A DNA stretch of 64,000 nucleotides from Alloyangia pacifica (lineage in GTDB: Bacteria; Pseudomonadota; Alphaproteobacteria; Rhodobacterales; Rhodobacteraceae): NCBI RefSeq assembly GCF_900116195.1, contig NZ_FOZW01000009.1:165541-229540 (forward strand). The letters are read 5' to 3'. The stretch's first letter is position 1; every line of letters starts with the position of its first letter. The notes under the pieces were generated by a model. The model saw nothing but the letters and a program-made list of their open reading frames with translations, was not told the origin of the DNA and ran no database searches. A program made the translations under genes and the position numbers. Shown here piece by piece: positions 8,360-15,931 of the stretch.

Positions 8360-9280
8360 TCAATCCCTGCCAGTTCCCCTATCGACGCGAGCGATATCCG
8401 CCTCGGCGCGATCCGCAAGGTCTTCGAGCAGTTGCGCAGCCGGGACATCGGTCAGCGCCGATGTCCAAAGGCGGTTCGCGATGTCTTCGTGCATCTGGAC
8501 CACGTGCTCCATGTCGATGATCGAGGCGACGCCGTAGCGCACGTTGGGAATATCGACGACCCGGAACGGGCTGTTCACGACGCGGCTGCGATCCATCTCG
8601 CGGATGATCTGAAAACCGGACACCGGCAGCCCTTCGGTCAGCACGCCGATCTGCACGCCCATCTGCGGCGAACGCAGCATCTGCGCGATATGCCTGACCT
8701 CGCGCACGGCATGGCTGCGGCGCGCGTGCACCAGCCGCGCGGAAGGATTTCTCCGGGCCACGAGCCCCGTGGCAAGGAACCGCTCGATCTCGGGGACAGA
8801 GGAAATCGACACCAGCCCCATGCGCCGCGCCCGGAAGGTTTCCTTGCGTCCGCGCAGAGAGGTCAGCAGATCATCGAGGCGGCGCTGCACCCCGGTGGAA
8901 ACATCGGGAAAGGTCTCGGTCAGCGCCTCGCGCAGCACCTCGTCATATTCATCGGAGGTCAGCATATAGGCAATCGGGCCAAAGACGATGACCGAGGACA
9001 GCGCCCGCGCTTCGATCTGCCGGATCCGCTCGAAGAAAACGATCCCGTCCGAGACGAACTCGATGTCGATCCCCAGCAGCGCCGTCATCGGGACCTGCAA
9101 GAGGTTCGCCAGCTTCTGCACGGTCTCGATCTTCACCACCTCGCCCTTCTCGTAGCGATAGACCGCCGCGCGGCTCACCCCGAGCCGGGCCGCAAGATCA
9201 TCGACGCTGCGCCCCGAGGCGATGCGATAGGTGCGCAGGCGGTCTCCGATGTCGGAAAAGCGCGGCCCGGTCTTGGCCAT
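8360..9280 (-). CDS. XRE-family transcriptional regulator
   Basis: A 306-residue protein with an N-terminal helix-turn-helix of the XRE/Cro type (about residues 12-60, including LAARLGVSRAAVYRYEKGE) and a long C-terminal part of about 230 residues, probably a ligand-binding domain. It is not the small phage-repressor form. Start 9280 has AGGTGAG 5 nt upstream; an in-frame GTG at 9289 is less likely. It is transcribed divergently from the hydrolase/TRAP operon at 9392, with about 110 bp between, and is the obvious candidate to control that operon. A CTCATGAG palindrome lies in the shared region. Confidence 0.85.
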   Translation of the reverse strand: MAKTGPRFSDIGDRLRTYRIASGRSVDDLAARLGVSRAAVYRYEKGEVVKIETVQKLANLLQVPMTALLGIDIEFVSDGIVFFERIRQIEARALSSVIVFGPIAYMLTSDEYDEVLREALTETFPDVSTGVQRRLDDLLTSLRGRKETFRARRMGLVSISSVPEIERFLATGLVARRNPSARLVHARRSHAVREVRHIAQMLRSPQMGVQIGVLTEGLPVSGFQIIREMDRSRVVNSPFRVVDIPNVRYGVASIIDMEHVVQMHEDIANRLWTSALTDVPAAQLLEDLADRAEADIARVDRGTGRD

Positions 9281-9391
9281 TTGTCTCACCTCATGAGAAT
9301 CTGGTGACTAATTTTTCATTTTTATCATTTCTTGAAACTTCTGCGAAAGCCCTTCTCAGGCGATGGTGGCGAAAAGTTAGAGGGACAAGAC

Positions 9392-10204
9392 ATGCTGACT
9401 CATCTTGCCGCCACGGTTGACGGCGCGAAGGTTGTTTACGACCGCACCGAACAAGACGGCTATCCGGTCATTTTCGTGCATGGCGGCTTCGGCAGTTCGT
9501 CCGAGTTGTGGCATTCGACCATGGACAGCCTGCCCGAGGGGTTTAGCGGTTACGCGATCAACAACTTCCTGCGCTCGGACGCGCCGCCCGACGGGTACAC
9601 CATCGAAAGCCTTGCAGCCCGGGTCGCGCATTTTGCGCAGGCGCTCGGCCTTGAGCGCCCGGTCATCGTGGGCCACTCCATGGGCGGCGTCGTGTGTCAG
9701 CAGGCGGCGATCAGCTATCCGGATGTGATCGGCGGCCTTGTCACGGTCGGCAGCGGCCCGACAATGAAGGGGCACAACACCGGACGGGGCCTGCTGGCCA
9801 CGATGCGCGAGGCGAACGGCATCACCGAGGAACTCATGCGCGGCATCAGCGCAAAGTGGTTCTACAAAGAGCCGCCCGAGGGGTTCTTCGACGCCTATGT
9901 CGAGCGTGCCATGCAAGCGCCGATGCAAGCGGTGATCGACATTCAGGCAAGCCTGCTGGACACCGATCTTGTCGACGACCTTCCGAATATCGCAGCGCCG
10001 ACGCTGGTGCTGCATCCCACCGAGGACTCGGGGCGCCCGATGGAACACGCCGAGCTGCTGATGGCGGGTATTTCCAATGCGCGGCTGCATGTGTTCAAGG
10101 ACTGCGGCCACTCTCCCATGCTCGAATCGAAAACCGAGTTTGACACCGTCTTCCATTCGTTTCTCCGCGACGTGAAAGACGGAACAACCAAAGCGGACCA
10201 GTGA
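9392..10204 (+). CDS. Alpha/beta-fold hydrolase
   Basis: A 270-residue cytoplasmic alpha/beta hydrolase. The oxyanion-hole strand VIFVHGGFG is at 27-35 and the nucleophile elbow GHSMGG at 94-99 (Ser96). The acid is probably in HPTEDSG and the His in DCGHSPM near the C-terminus, so the triad looks complete. Start 9392 is preferred over the longer frame because a GAGGG-type site precedes it and similarity begins there. It overlaps the start region of the TRAP binding protein and shares its promoter. It likely hydrolyses an ester, lactone or amide of the TRAP substrate; the substrate is unknown. Confidence 0.87.
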   Translation: MLTHLAATVDGAKVVYDRTEQDGYPVIFVHGGFGSSSELWHSTMDSLPEGFSGYAINNFLRSDAPPDGYTIESLAARVAHFAQALGLERPVIVGHSMGGVVCQQAAISYPDVIGGLVTVGSGPTMKGHNTGRGLLATMREANGITEELMRGISAKWFYKEPPEGFFDAYVERAMQAPMQAVIDIQASLLDTDLVDDLPNIAAPTLVLHPTEDSGRPMEHAELLMAGISNARLHVFKDCGHSPMLESKTEFDTVFHSFLRDVKDGTTKADQ

Positions 10205-10230
10205 TGTTCCCAACAGAAAGGACCACCCTC

Positions 10231-11289
10231 ATGAAGCCCTCGTGCTCCAAGCTCGGCCAAGCGCTCGGTGCCTTTGCACTGACCGCCGCGCTGTTTCCCG
10301 CCACGCTTTCGGCGCAGACCGCCGTCAATGTGCTTGGCGGGTTCTCGAACCAATACCAGAACGCCGAAATCGAAAAGCCCTTCTTTGAAGGTCTTGAAGA
10401 GGCGACCGATGGTGCCGTCTCCGTGCGCTTCCGCTCGATCGACGAGCTGGGCCTGAAGGGCTACGACGGTTTCCGGCAGCTGCAGTCGGGCGTGTTCCAG
10501 GTCATGGAAATCTCGCCGGGCTATGTTGCGGGGGATGATCCCTTCGTGATGGGTCTCGACCTGCCCGGCATCATGCCGGAACTGGACACCAATCGCGCCG
10601 CCATCGAGGCCTATCGCGGACCGCTTGCCCAGCGGGTTCGCGAGAAGTTCGACGGCGAGCTGCTGACGATCTGGCCCTATCCCGCCTCGATGCTGTTCTG
10701 CAGCGGCGAGCTGAACAGCCTGTCCGATCTGAAGGGCAAAAAGGTGCGCGTCTTCTCGCCGGCGCTCAACGATCTGGTGTCCTACTTCGGTGCAAGCGGC
10801 GTGACCCTGCCCTTCTCGGAGGTCTATCCGAGCCTGCAGCGCGGCGTCGTCGATTGCGCCATCGCAGCCTCGCTCTCGGGGTATGAGGCAAAGTGGCATG
10901 AGGTGACCGACACGCTGTTCACCCTGCCGCTCACATGGGCGAACCAGCTTCATGTCGCCAATGGCGAATTCTGGGATGGCCTGCCCGAAGACGACCGCGC
11001 GGCGCTCACCACCGAGTTTGCCAAGATGGAAGACGAGATGTGGTCGGTCGCCGAGGATGCCACCGCGCAGGGCATCGCCTGCAACACCGGCGAAGGTGAA
11101 TGCACCTTTGGTGACGCTGCCGACATGAAGCTTGTCGAATATTCCGCCGAAGACGAAGAGAAGCTGATCGAAGCGGTGAATTCCGTGGTTCTGCCCGGCT
11201 GGGCCGAAGATTGCGACGCGGCCTTTGGCGAATGCTCGGCGATCTGGAACGAGACCGTCGGCGCCGCAACCGGTTACAGCATCGAATGA
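10231..11289 (+). CDS. TRAP transporter periplasmic substrate-binding protein (DctP family)
   Basis: A 352-residue exported protein with a signal peptide of about 26 residues ending LSAQ, then the DctP-type alpha/beta fold (TFLPxxE variants absent; the internal GKKVRVFSPALND and SEVYPSLQRGVVD elements are characteristic). Start 10231 has AAAGGA about 9 nt upstream. It is followed by two hairpins and then by DctQ and DctM, giving a complete TRAP system. It has four cysteines near the C-terminus (CNTGEGEC, and CDAAFGEC) that could form disulfides. The ligand is likely an organic acid; nearby genes suggest an N-carbamoyl or amide compound. Confidence 0.9.
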   Translation: MKPSCSKLGQALGAFALTAALFPATLSAQTAVNVLGGFSNQYQNAEIEKPFFEGLEEATDGAVSVRFRSIDELGLKGYDGFRQLQSGVFQVMEISPGYVAGDDPFVMGLDLPGIMPELDTNRAAIEAYRGPLAQRVREKFDGELLTIWPYPASMLFCSGELNSLSDLKGKKVRVFSPALNDLVSYFGASGVTLPFSEVYPSLQRGVVDCAIAASLSGYEAKWHEVTDTLFTLPLTWANQLHVANGEFWDGLPEDDRAALTTEFAKMEDEMWSVAEDATAQGIACNTGEGECTFGDAADMKLVEYSAEDEEKLIEAVNSVVLPGWAEDCDAAFGECSAIWNETVGAATGYSIE

Positions 11290-11299
11290 CCTCCCCGTG

Positions 11300-11320
11300 A
11301 CCGGCCCCTTGCGGGCCGGT
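11300..11320 (+). terminator. Hairpin after TRAP binding-protein gene
   Basis: A perfect 8-bp stem ACCGGCCC/GGGCCGGT with a 5-nt loop lies 11 bp after the dctP stop. It has no U-tract and probably protects the 3' end of the binding-protein mRNA. Confidence 0.5.
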
Positions 11321-11329
11321 CCAACCTGT

Positions 11330-11362
11330 GCCGGGCCGATCCGTCGGTCCGGCGCCTTTTTT
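11330..11362 (+). terminator. Rho-independent-type terminator/attenuator between DctP and DctQ
   Basis: A 10-bp stem (11330-11339 with 11344-11353, one G-T opposition) and a 4-nt loop are followed by GCC and six T residues. This is a classical intrinsic terminator shape. Placed between binding protein and permease it would lower membrane-subunit expression relative to DctP. Confidence 0.7.
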
Positions 11363-11432
11363 CTGGGACTCACGTGGCGCCGCACGCCTAAGAGACGAAC
11401 GGCGCAATGACCAAAGTGCGATGGAGCAGCGG

Positions 11433-12008
11433 ATGCGGAAACTTCTGGATATCGTGACGATTGTGGCCGGGGCCGGGTTTCTGGGCCTTGCCTTTCTGAC
11501 CGCCTACGAAGTGCTGAGCCGCAAGCTGTTCAACCATTCTCTGGCCGGTGTGGACGAGATCGGCGGCTATATCTATGCCATCGGCGCCGCCGTCGGCTTC
11601 ACCGCCGCGTATGTGGCCAATGCCCACATCCGGATCAATCTGATCGTCGCCCGCTTCCCGGCCTTGGTGCGGCTGGTGCTGAATGTTCTGTCGCATGCGA
11701 TCCTGCTGGCCTTCGCGCTGTTGCTCACCTGGCGCGGAGGGGCGCAATGGCTTCGCTCCTACGAGCTTGGCGCCGTTTCCCCGACCCCGCTCGGCACAAA
11801 GCTGGTCTATCCGCAGGGCATCTGGCTCGTGGCTCTGGCCTGCTTCACCCTCGTCATCGCCGCCCGGCTGGTCCGCGCGCTTGCGAAAATCCCCGGCGAG
11901 GGCGGCATCGCCGCAGCAGCGCGCGACCTCGACATCGACGATGTCTCTGCCGAGACACAGGCCGAGCTGACCTCGCTCAAAAGGCGCCAGTCGCCGGAAG
12001 GACTTTGA
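11433..12008 (+). CDS. TRAP transporter small permease (DctQ family)
   Basis: About 191 residues with four predicted membrane helices, the standard DctQ layout: first helix at about residues 5-25 (LLDIVTIVAGAGFLGLAFL), then AYEVLSRKLFN, and the periplasmic/membrane motif GGYIYAIGAAVGFTAAYVAN. Start 11433 is chosen because GGAG lies 6 nt upstream; an ATG 12 bp earlier is possible. It has a soluble C-terminal tail of about 40 residues. It is followed one base later by the large permease. Confidence 0.87.
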   Translation: MRKLLDIVTIVAGAGFLGLAFLTAYEVLSRKLFNHSLAGVDEIGGYIYAIGAAVGFTAAYVANAHIRINLIVARFPALVRLVLNVLSHAILLAFALLLTWRGGAQWLRSYELGAVSPTPLGTKLVYPQGIWLVALACFTLVIAARLVRALAKIPGEGGIAAAARDLDIDDVSAETQAELTSLKRRQSPEGL

Positions 12009-12009
12009 G

Positions 12010-13320
12010 ATGATCGAAACGACAACCCTCGCCGCACTCTATATCGCCCTGCTTGTCGGCCTGTCGCTTCTTGGGTTCCATGTGGCCGCTGTCATGGCCA
12101 TGCTCGGCGTGATCGGCGCGCTGCTCACCTTCGGGCCCGCTGTCGTGATGAACATCGGCGGCCTCGCATGGTCGACGTCGAACGATTATCTGCTCGTCGC
12201 GCTTCCGATGTTTGTGCTGATGGGCGAACTGCTGCTTCGCTCGGGCATCACCGACCGGCTGTACAATGCGCTCTCGGCATGGGTGCGCGGCGTGCCCGGC
12301 GGCCTTTTGCACAGCAACATCTTTGCCAGCGCGATCTTCTCGGCCACCTCCGGGTCGAGCGTTGCGACGGCGGCGACCATCGGCAGCGTGGCCATGCCGA
12401 ACATGACCGAGCGCGGCTATAACGAGCGCCTCGCCCTCGGCTCCATTGCGGCAGGCGGCACACTTGGCATCCTGATCCCGCCCAGCATCAACCTGATGAT
12501 CTATGGCGCGATCACCAACACCTCCGTGGGCCGTCTCTTCGCGGCGGGGGTTGTGCCGGGCGTGCTGATGACGATCCTCTTCTCGGCGGTCATCGTGGTC
12601 TGGACGCGGTTCGACCGCGCATCGGCGGGACGCGGTGGCACCCCTGCCCCGATGCGCGAACGGCTCGTGCTGCTGGTCGATCTGCTGCCGATCCTGCTGA
12701 TCTTCGCCGTGGTCATGGGCAGCCTCTATTCCGGTTTTGCCACCGCCACCGAAGCCGCCGCGCTTGGCACCGTCGCCGCCACCGGCCTCGCTGCGGCCCG
12801 CGGCCGGCTGAACCGCGCGATGCTCGCCGAAGCCTTCCGCTCGACGATCAAGGTGACCGGCATGGTAACCTTGCTGATCGTCGCGGCCTTCTTCCTCAAC
12901 TTCGTGCTGGGTCTCATCGGCATCCCGCAGGCCGTCGCTCAATGGGTCGATACGGTCAGCACCGGCCCGCTGATGACCCTGCTGCTGCTGATCTGTCTCT
13001 ATCTCGTCCTCGGCTGCTTTATGGAAACGCTCTCGATGCTGATCACCACCCTGCCGATCGTGACCCCGATCGTGCTTCAGCAGGGGATCGACCCGGTCTG
13101 GTTTGGCATCTTCGTGGTCATCATGTGCGAGCTGTCGCTGGTGACGCCGCCCGTCGGCATGAACCTCTTCGTCGTGCAGGGCATCCGCAAACCCGGATCG
13201 GACGTGCGCGACGTGGTGCTGGGCGCGATCCCCTTTGCCCTGTGCATGCTGGTTCTGGTCGGCCTGCTGATCGCCGCGCCAGTCCTCGCGACCTGGCTGC
13301 CGGACATGCTCTACGGCTGA
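12010..13320 (+). CDS. TRAP transporter large permease (DctM family)
   Basis: A 436-residue, 12-helix inner-membrane protein of the DctM family. The hallmark segments are GGLLHSNIFASAIFSATSGS, the LGILIPPSINLMIYG loop and the C-terminal LVTPPVGMNLFVVQGI. Its length is typical. The gene starts one base after DctQ, so DctQM are coupled. With the upstream binding protein it forms a Na+-coupled importer (family knowledge). Confidence 0.92.
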   Translation: MIETTTLAALYIALLVGLSLLGFHVAAVMAMLGVIGALLTFGPAVVMNIGGLAWSTSNDYLLVALPMFVLMGELLLRSGITDRLYNALSAWVRGVPGGLLHSNIFASAIFSATSGSSVATAATIGSVAMPNMTERGYNERLALGSIAAGGTLGILIPPSINLMIYGAITNTSVGRLFAAGVVPGVLMTILFSAVIVVWTRFDRASAGRGGTPAPMRERLVLLVDLLPILLIFAVVMGSLYSGFATATEAAALGTVAATGLAAARGRLNRAMLAEAFRSTIKVTGMVTLLIVAAFFLNFVLGLIGIPQAVAQWVDTVSTGPLMTLLLLICLYLVLGCFMETLSMLITTLPIVTPIVLQQGIDPVWFGIFVVIMCELSLVTPPVGMNLFVVQGIRKPGSDVRDVVLGAIPFALCMLVLVGLLIAAPVLATWLPDMLYG

Positions 13321-13347
13321 TCTCCCCTCCTTCGGAAGCTCCTTGAG

Positions 13348-13369
13348 CGCTGGCCCCCTCGGGCCAGCG
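13348..13369 (+). terminator. Hairpin between DctM and the M20 hydrolase gene
   Basis: A perfect 9-bp stem CGCTGGCCC/GGGCCAGCG with a 4-nt loop, then GCACTCCCCCTTTT. It may reduce but need not abolish readthrough into the hydrolase gene 38 bp further on. Confidence 0.5.
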
Positions 13370-13407
13370 GCACTCCCCCTTTTGGCCGCTTGAAAGCGAG
13401 AAACAGA

Positions 13408-15045
13408 ATGAACGCCCCCGCTCCCTCCGTCGAACCGCTCGACACGCTGGCCGCACGGCTCTTCGACGACATTCGCGGACTTGCGCCCGATGCCGAGGGG
13501 GTCTCCCGTCCGGCCTTCTCCGAGGACGAGAGCCGCGTTCTGGGCTACCTGGCGCGCGAGATGGCAGCGCAGGGACTGGCGGTCGAGGAAGACGCGGGCC
13601 GCAACCTTGTCTTTTGCCTGCCGGAACATGCCGAGGCGGAAGCGTGGGATCTTATCGGAAGCCACGTGGATTCCGTGCCATGCGGCGGCAATTACGATGG
13701 CCTTGCCGGTATTGTCGCGGGGCTGTTGGTGCTTCTGAACGCGCATCGCGGCGACAGTCATCTGCAGAGACCCCTCAAATGCATCGCGCTGCGGGCCGAG
13801 GAAAGCGCATGGTTCGGCACCTGCTATCTCGGCTCCAAGATGCTGACCGGACAGCTCACGCAGAAGGACCTCAGCGCGCCGCACAAAGGAGATGGACGTC
13901 CGTTGCGCAGCCATCTTGATACGCTTGGGATCGATACAGAGGCCGTTGCGGCGGGAACGCCACTCGGCAACATGTCGCGCGTATTGTCCTACGTAGAACT
14001 GCACATCGAGCAGGGCCCCCAGCTTGTGGAGGCCGAGCTTCCGGTTGCCGTGGTTTCCGCGATCCGGGGCAACTTTCGCTTCCGCCAAGTCCAGTGCATC
14101 GGACAGGCCGGGCACTCTGGCACCGTGCCGCAGAAGGACCGCCACGATGCCGTTCTGGCCTATGCCGACTTCATGAACGGGCTGGAAACCCACTGCCTCG
14201 AACGGCTGTCCCGCGGCAGCGATCTGGTGATGACCTCGGGCGTCGTGGGCACCGATCCCGATCAACACGCCATCGCGCGCATTCCGGGCAGCGTGTCCTT
14301 TTCGCTCGACATTCGCTCTGGCTCGAAGGCCCTGCTTGCGGAGCTGCGCGCCGAGGTCGAGGCGCGGATGAGCCGCATTGCCAAGACCCGCGAGGTTCGG
14401 TTCCTGACCGGCGCAGTGGTCGAAACACAGCCCGCCGAGCTGGACCCCGCCGTCACTGCTGCCTTGGAGCGGGCGATGACGGAGGTCGCCGGGCGCGGTC
14501 TGGTCCTGACCTCGGGCGCCGGCCACGATGCCGCGGTCTTCGCTGGCGCAGGCGTGCCCACTGGCATGGTCTTCGTGCGCAACCGCAATGGCAGCCACAA
14601 CCCGCAAGAAGCCATGGAGATCGCCGACCTGATGGTCGGCGTCGAAGTCCTCAAGACTTATTTCTCGCAACCTACGTCAGCAGATATCACCCAAACTTCC
14701 ATCGATGAGGCAAACATGTTTGACGATCTGATCGAAATTTTCGAAGCCCGCGGCAAAGGCCTCCATGCCCATGAAGCACTCGCGACCGCCGCGCGCACCG
14801 CAGCAATGGCCCGTCCGGACATGGCCGTCGCTCTGCACCTGATCGCCAGCCGCGCGGATGCGTTCGCGGAGCGTCATGACCGGATGCCCCTGACTGCCAA
14901 GGATGTGGCAAGAGCCGAAAACGCGTTGCGTGCACTTATCTCCACCTTGGAGGAAGCCCTGTCAGCGGAATCGGACAGTCAAGCATTGGCCTCTCTGGCG
15001 GTCGCAGCCCAGAAATGCTGCGCAGAAGAGCTTGCGCAACGCTGA
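13408..15045 (+). CDS. M20-family N-carbamoyl-amino-acid hydrolase/allantoate amidohydrolase with C-terminal extension
   Basis: A 545-residue Zn-dependent amidohydrolase of the HyuC/AllC type. Metal ligands are visible: H86 and D88 in GSHVDSVPCGG, D97, E131-E132 in RAEESAWFG, the H of VELHIEQGP, and the C-terminal H in RNRNGSHNPQEA. The dimerisation-domain element GQAGHSGTVP is also present. The catalytic part ends near residue 420, as usual for this family. A further segment of about 120 residues, predicted helical and Ala/Glu-rich, has no match I recognise. Together with the racemase and cyclic amidase at 5.3-7.3 kb it completes a hydantoin-type pathway releasing CO2, NH3 and an amino acid. 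Confidence 0.85.
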   Translation: MNAPAPSVEPLDTLAARLFDDIRGLAPDAEGVSRPAFSEDESRVLGYLAREMAAQGLAVEEDAGRNLVFCLPEHAEAEAWDLIGSHVDSVPCGGNYDGLAGIVAGLLVLLNAHRGDSHLQRPLKCIALRAEESAWFGTCYLGSKMLTGQLTQKDLSAPHKGDGRPLRSHLDTLGIDTEAVAAGTPLGNMSRVLSYVELHIEQGPQLVEAELPVAVVSAIRGNFRFRQVQCIGQAGHSGTVPQKDRHDAVLAYADFMNGLETHCLERLSRGSDLVMTSGVVGTDPDQHAIARIPGSVSFSLDIRSGSKALLAELRAEVEARMSRIAKTREVRFLTGAVVETQPAELDPAVTAALERAMTEVAGRGLVLTSGAGHDAAVFAGAGVPTGMVFVRNRNGSHNPQEAMEIADLMVGVEVLKTYFSQPTSADITQTSIDEANMFDDLIEIFEARGKGLHAHEALATAARTAAMARPDMAVALHLIASRADAFAERHDRMPLTAKDVARAENALRALISTLEEALSAESDSQALASLAVAAQKCCAEELAQR

Positions 15046-15098
15046 CCTGCTCTGCTCCCCAGCGCTGGACCACCGGAAGCTGGAATTTTCCGGCTGTT

Positions 15099-15548
15099 TC
15101 ACGATGACGGGCTGGTGGCGTCACCGGGATAGTGCACAGCAATCGGGACCTTGTATCCGGTCGCGCCGTGGGGCTTGCGGTAGAAAAGGATATCCACACC
15201 ATCGGTGCCCAAGCCCAAAGCGCTCGGCGAGACCCACCTTCGAGTGGGCGTTGGCATAGATCGTCTCGTGGCGCACACGGGCCCATGCTGCTCGAGACGC
15301 ATCCGGCCGGCGATCTGCTCCGGTGACCAGCCAGCGCTGAGCCCATGCAGGGCGGCAGCCTTGAGCGGAGGGGGCTGAACCATCTTGTGGTGAAGGGCGC
15401 GGCTCAGGCGGTCCGCGATCTCGGGGATCTGCATCTTGGCCTCACGCCACTTGGCAATCCCGATCCGCTCCTCGAAACTCAGCTGAAGGTCACAACGACC
15501 CAACCCACATCCTCCATGCAAACTCCTGTTTTGATAAAGAATTTGCAC
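15099..15548 (-). pseudogene. IS30-family-like transposase remnant
   Basis: The minus-strand frame contains LSFEERIGIAKWREAKMQIP and EIADRLSR, an IS30-type N-terminal helix-turn-helix pattern, followed by SAGWSPEQIAGRMRLEQ, the WSPEQIAGRL motif of IS30 transposases. A shift of reading frame then gives RHETIYANAHSK and GLAERFGLGHRW, matching the conserved HETIY region. The catalytic DDE core is missing, so this is a frameshifted, truncated remnant. It sits in a non-coding gap between two catabolic blocks and marks a recombination point. Confidence 0.75.
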
Positions 15549-15931
15549 TTCGTTCGTGATTCCACCCCGCTATTTTCTTTCTTCGGTAAGGCCGAAAATA
15601 TGGAACCTCGAAAAGCTGCGACCCGCGGAAAGACAGCCACGGGTCTTGTTCGGTCGTGGCGAAAGCGCATGGGAGACAATTGCCAGCGCGACCCAGTGCC
15701 TGAACCCAGTGCCTAGCTGCCGCGATCAGTCGAATTCGGCCACCGTGACCGCCGCGAGCCCGACGCTGCATCAACCCTGGATTGGCATTTGACCCAGCCC
15801 ATTCGCTGGGGTCCGCTCATGACCATCGTCATGGCTGGAAACCGGAACGGAAAGCAGCGTTTCCCCGCCGGCACACAAGCGCCGGCGAGGAGAGAGACAT
15901 CTGGTTTCAAGAAGCGTTTCGCCGGAGTGCC
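15549..15931. other. Non-coding gap after IS remnant
   Basis: About 380 bp with no supported gene. Segment 15731-15794 looks like decayed mobile-element DNA. It ends in ACCCTGGATTGGCATTTGACC (about 20 of these bases recur at 8315-8334). The sequence just before 15932 holds the 3' flank of the TRAP permease gene, with an inverted repeat at about 15868-15890 (GCCGGC...GCCGGCG type). Confidence 0.4.

Noticed and set aside
11977..14670. 897-codon open frame on the minus strand
   Set aside because: It lies opposite DctM and the M20 hydrolase, has biased His/Arg/Gln-rich composition typical of antisense frames in high-GC DNA, and no motifs.
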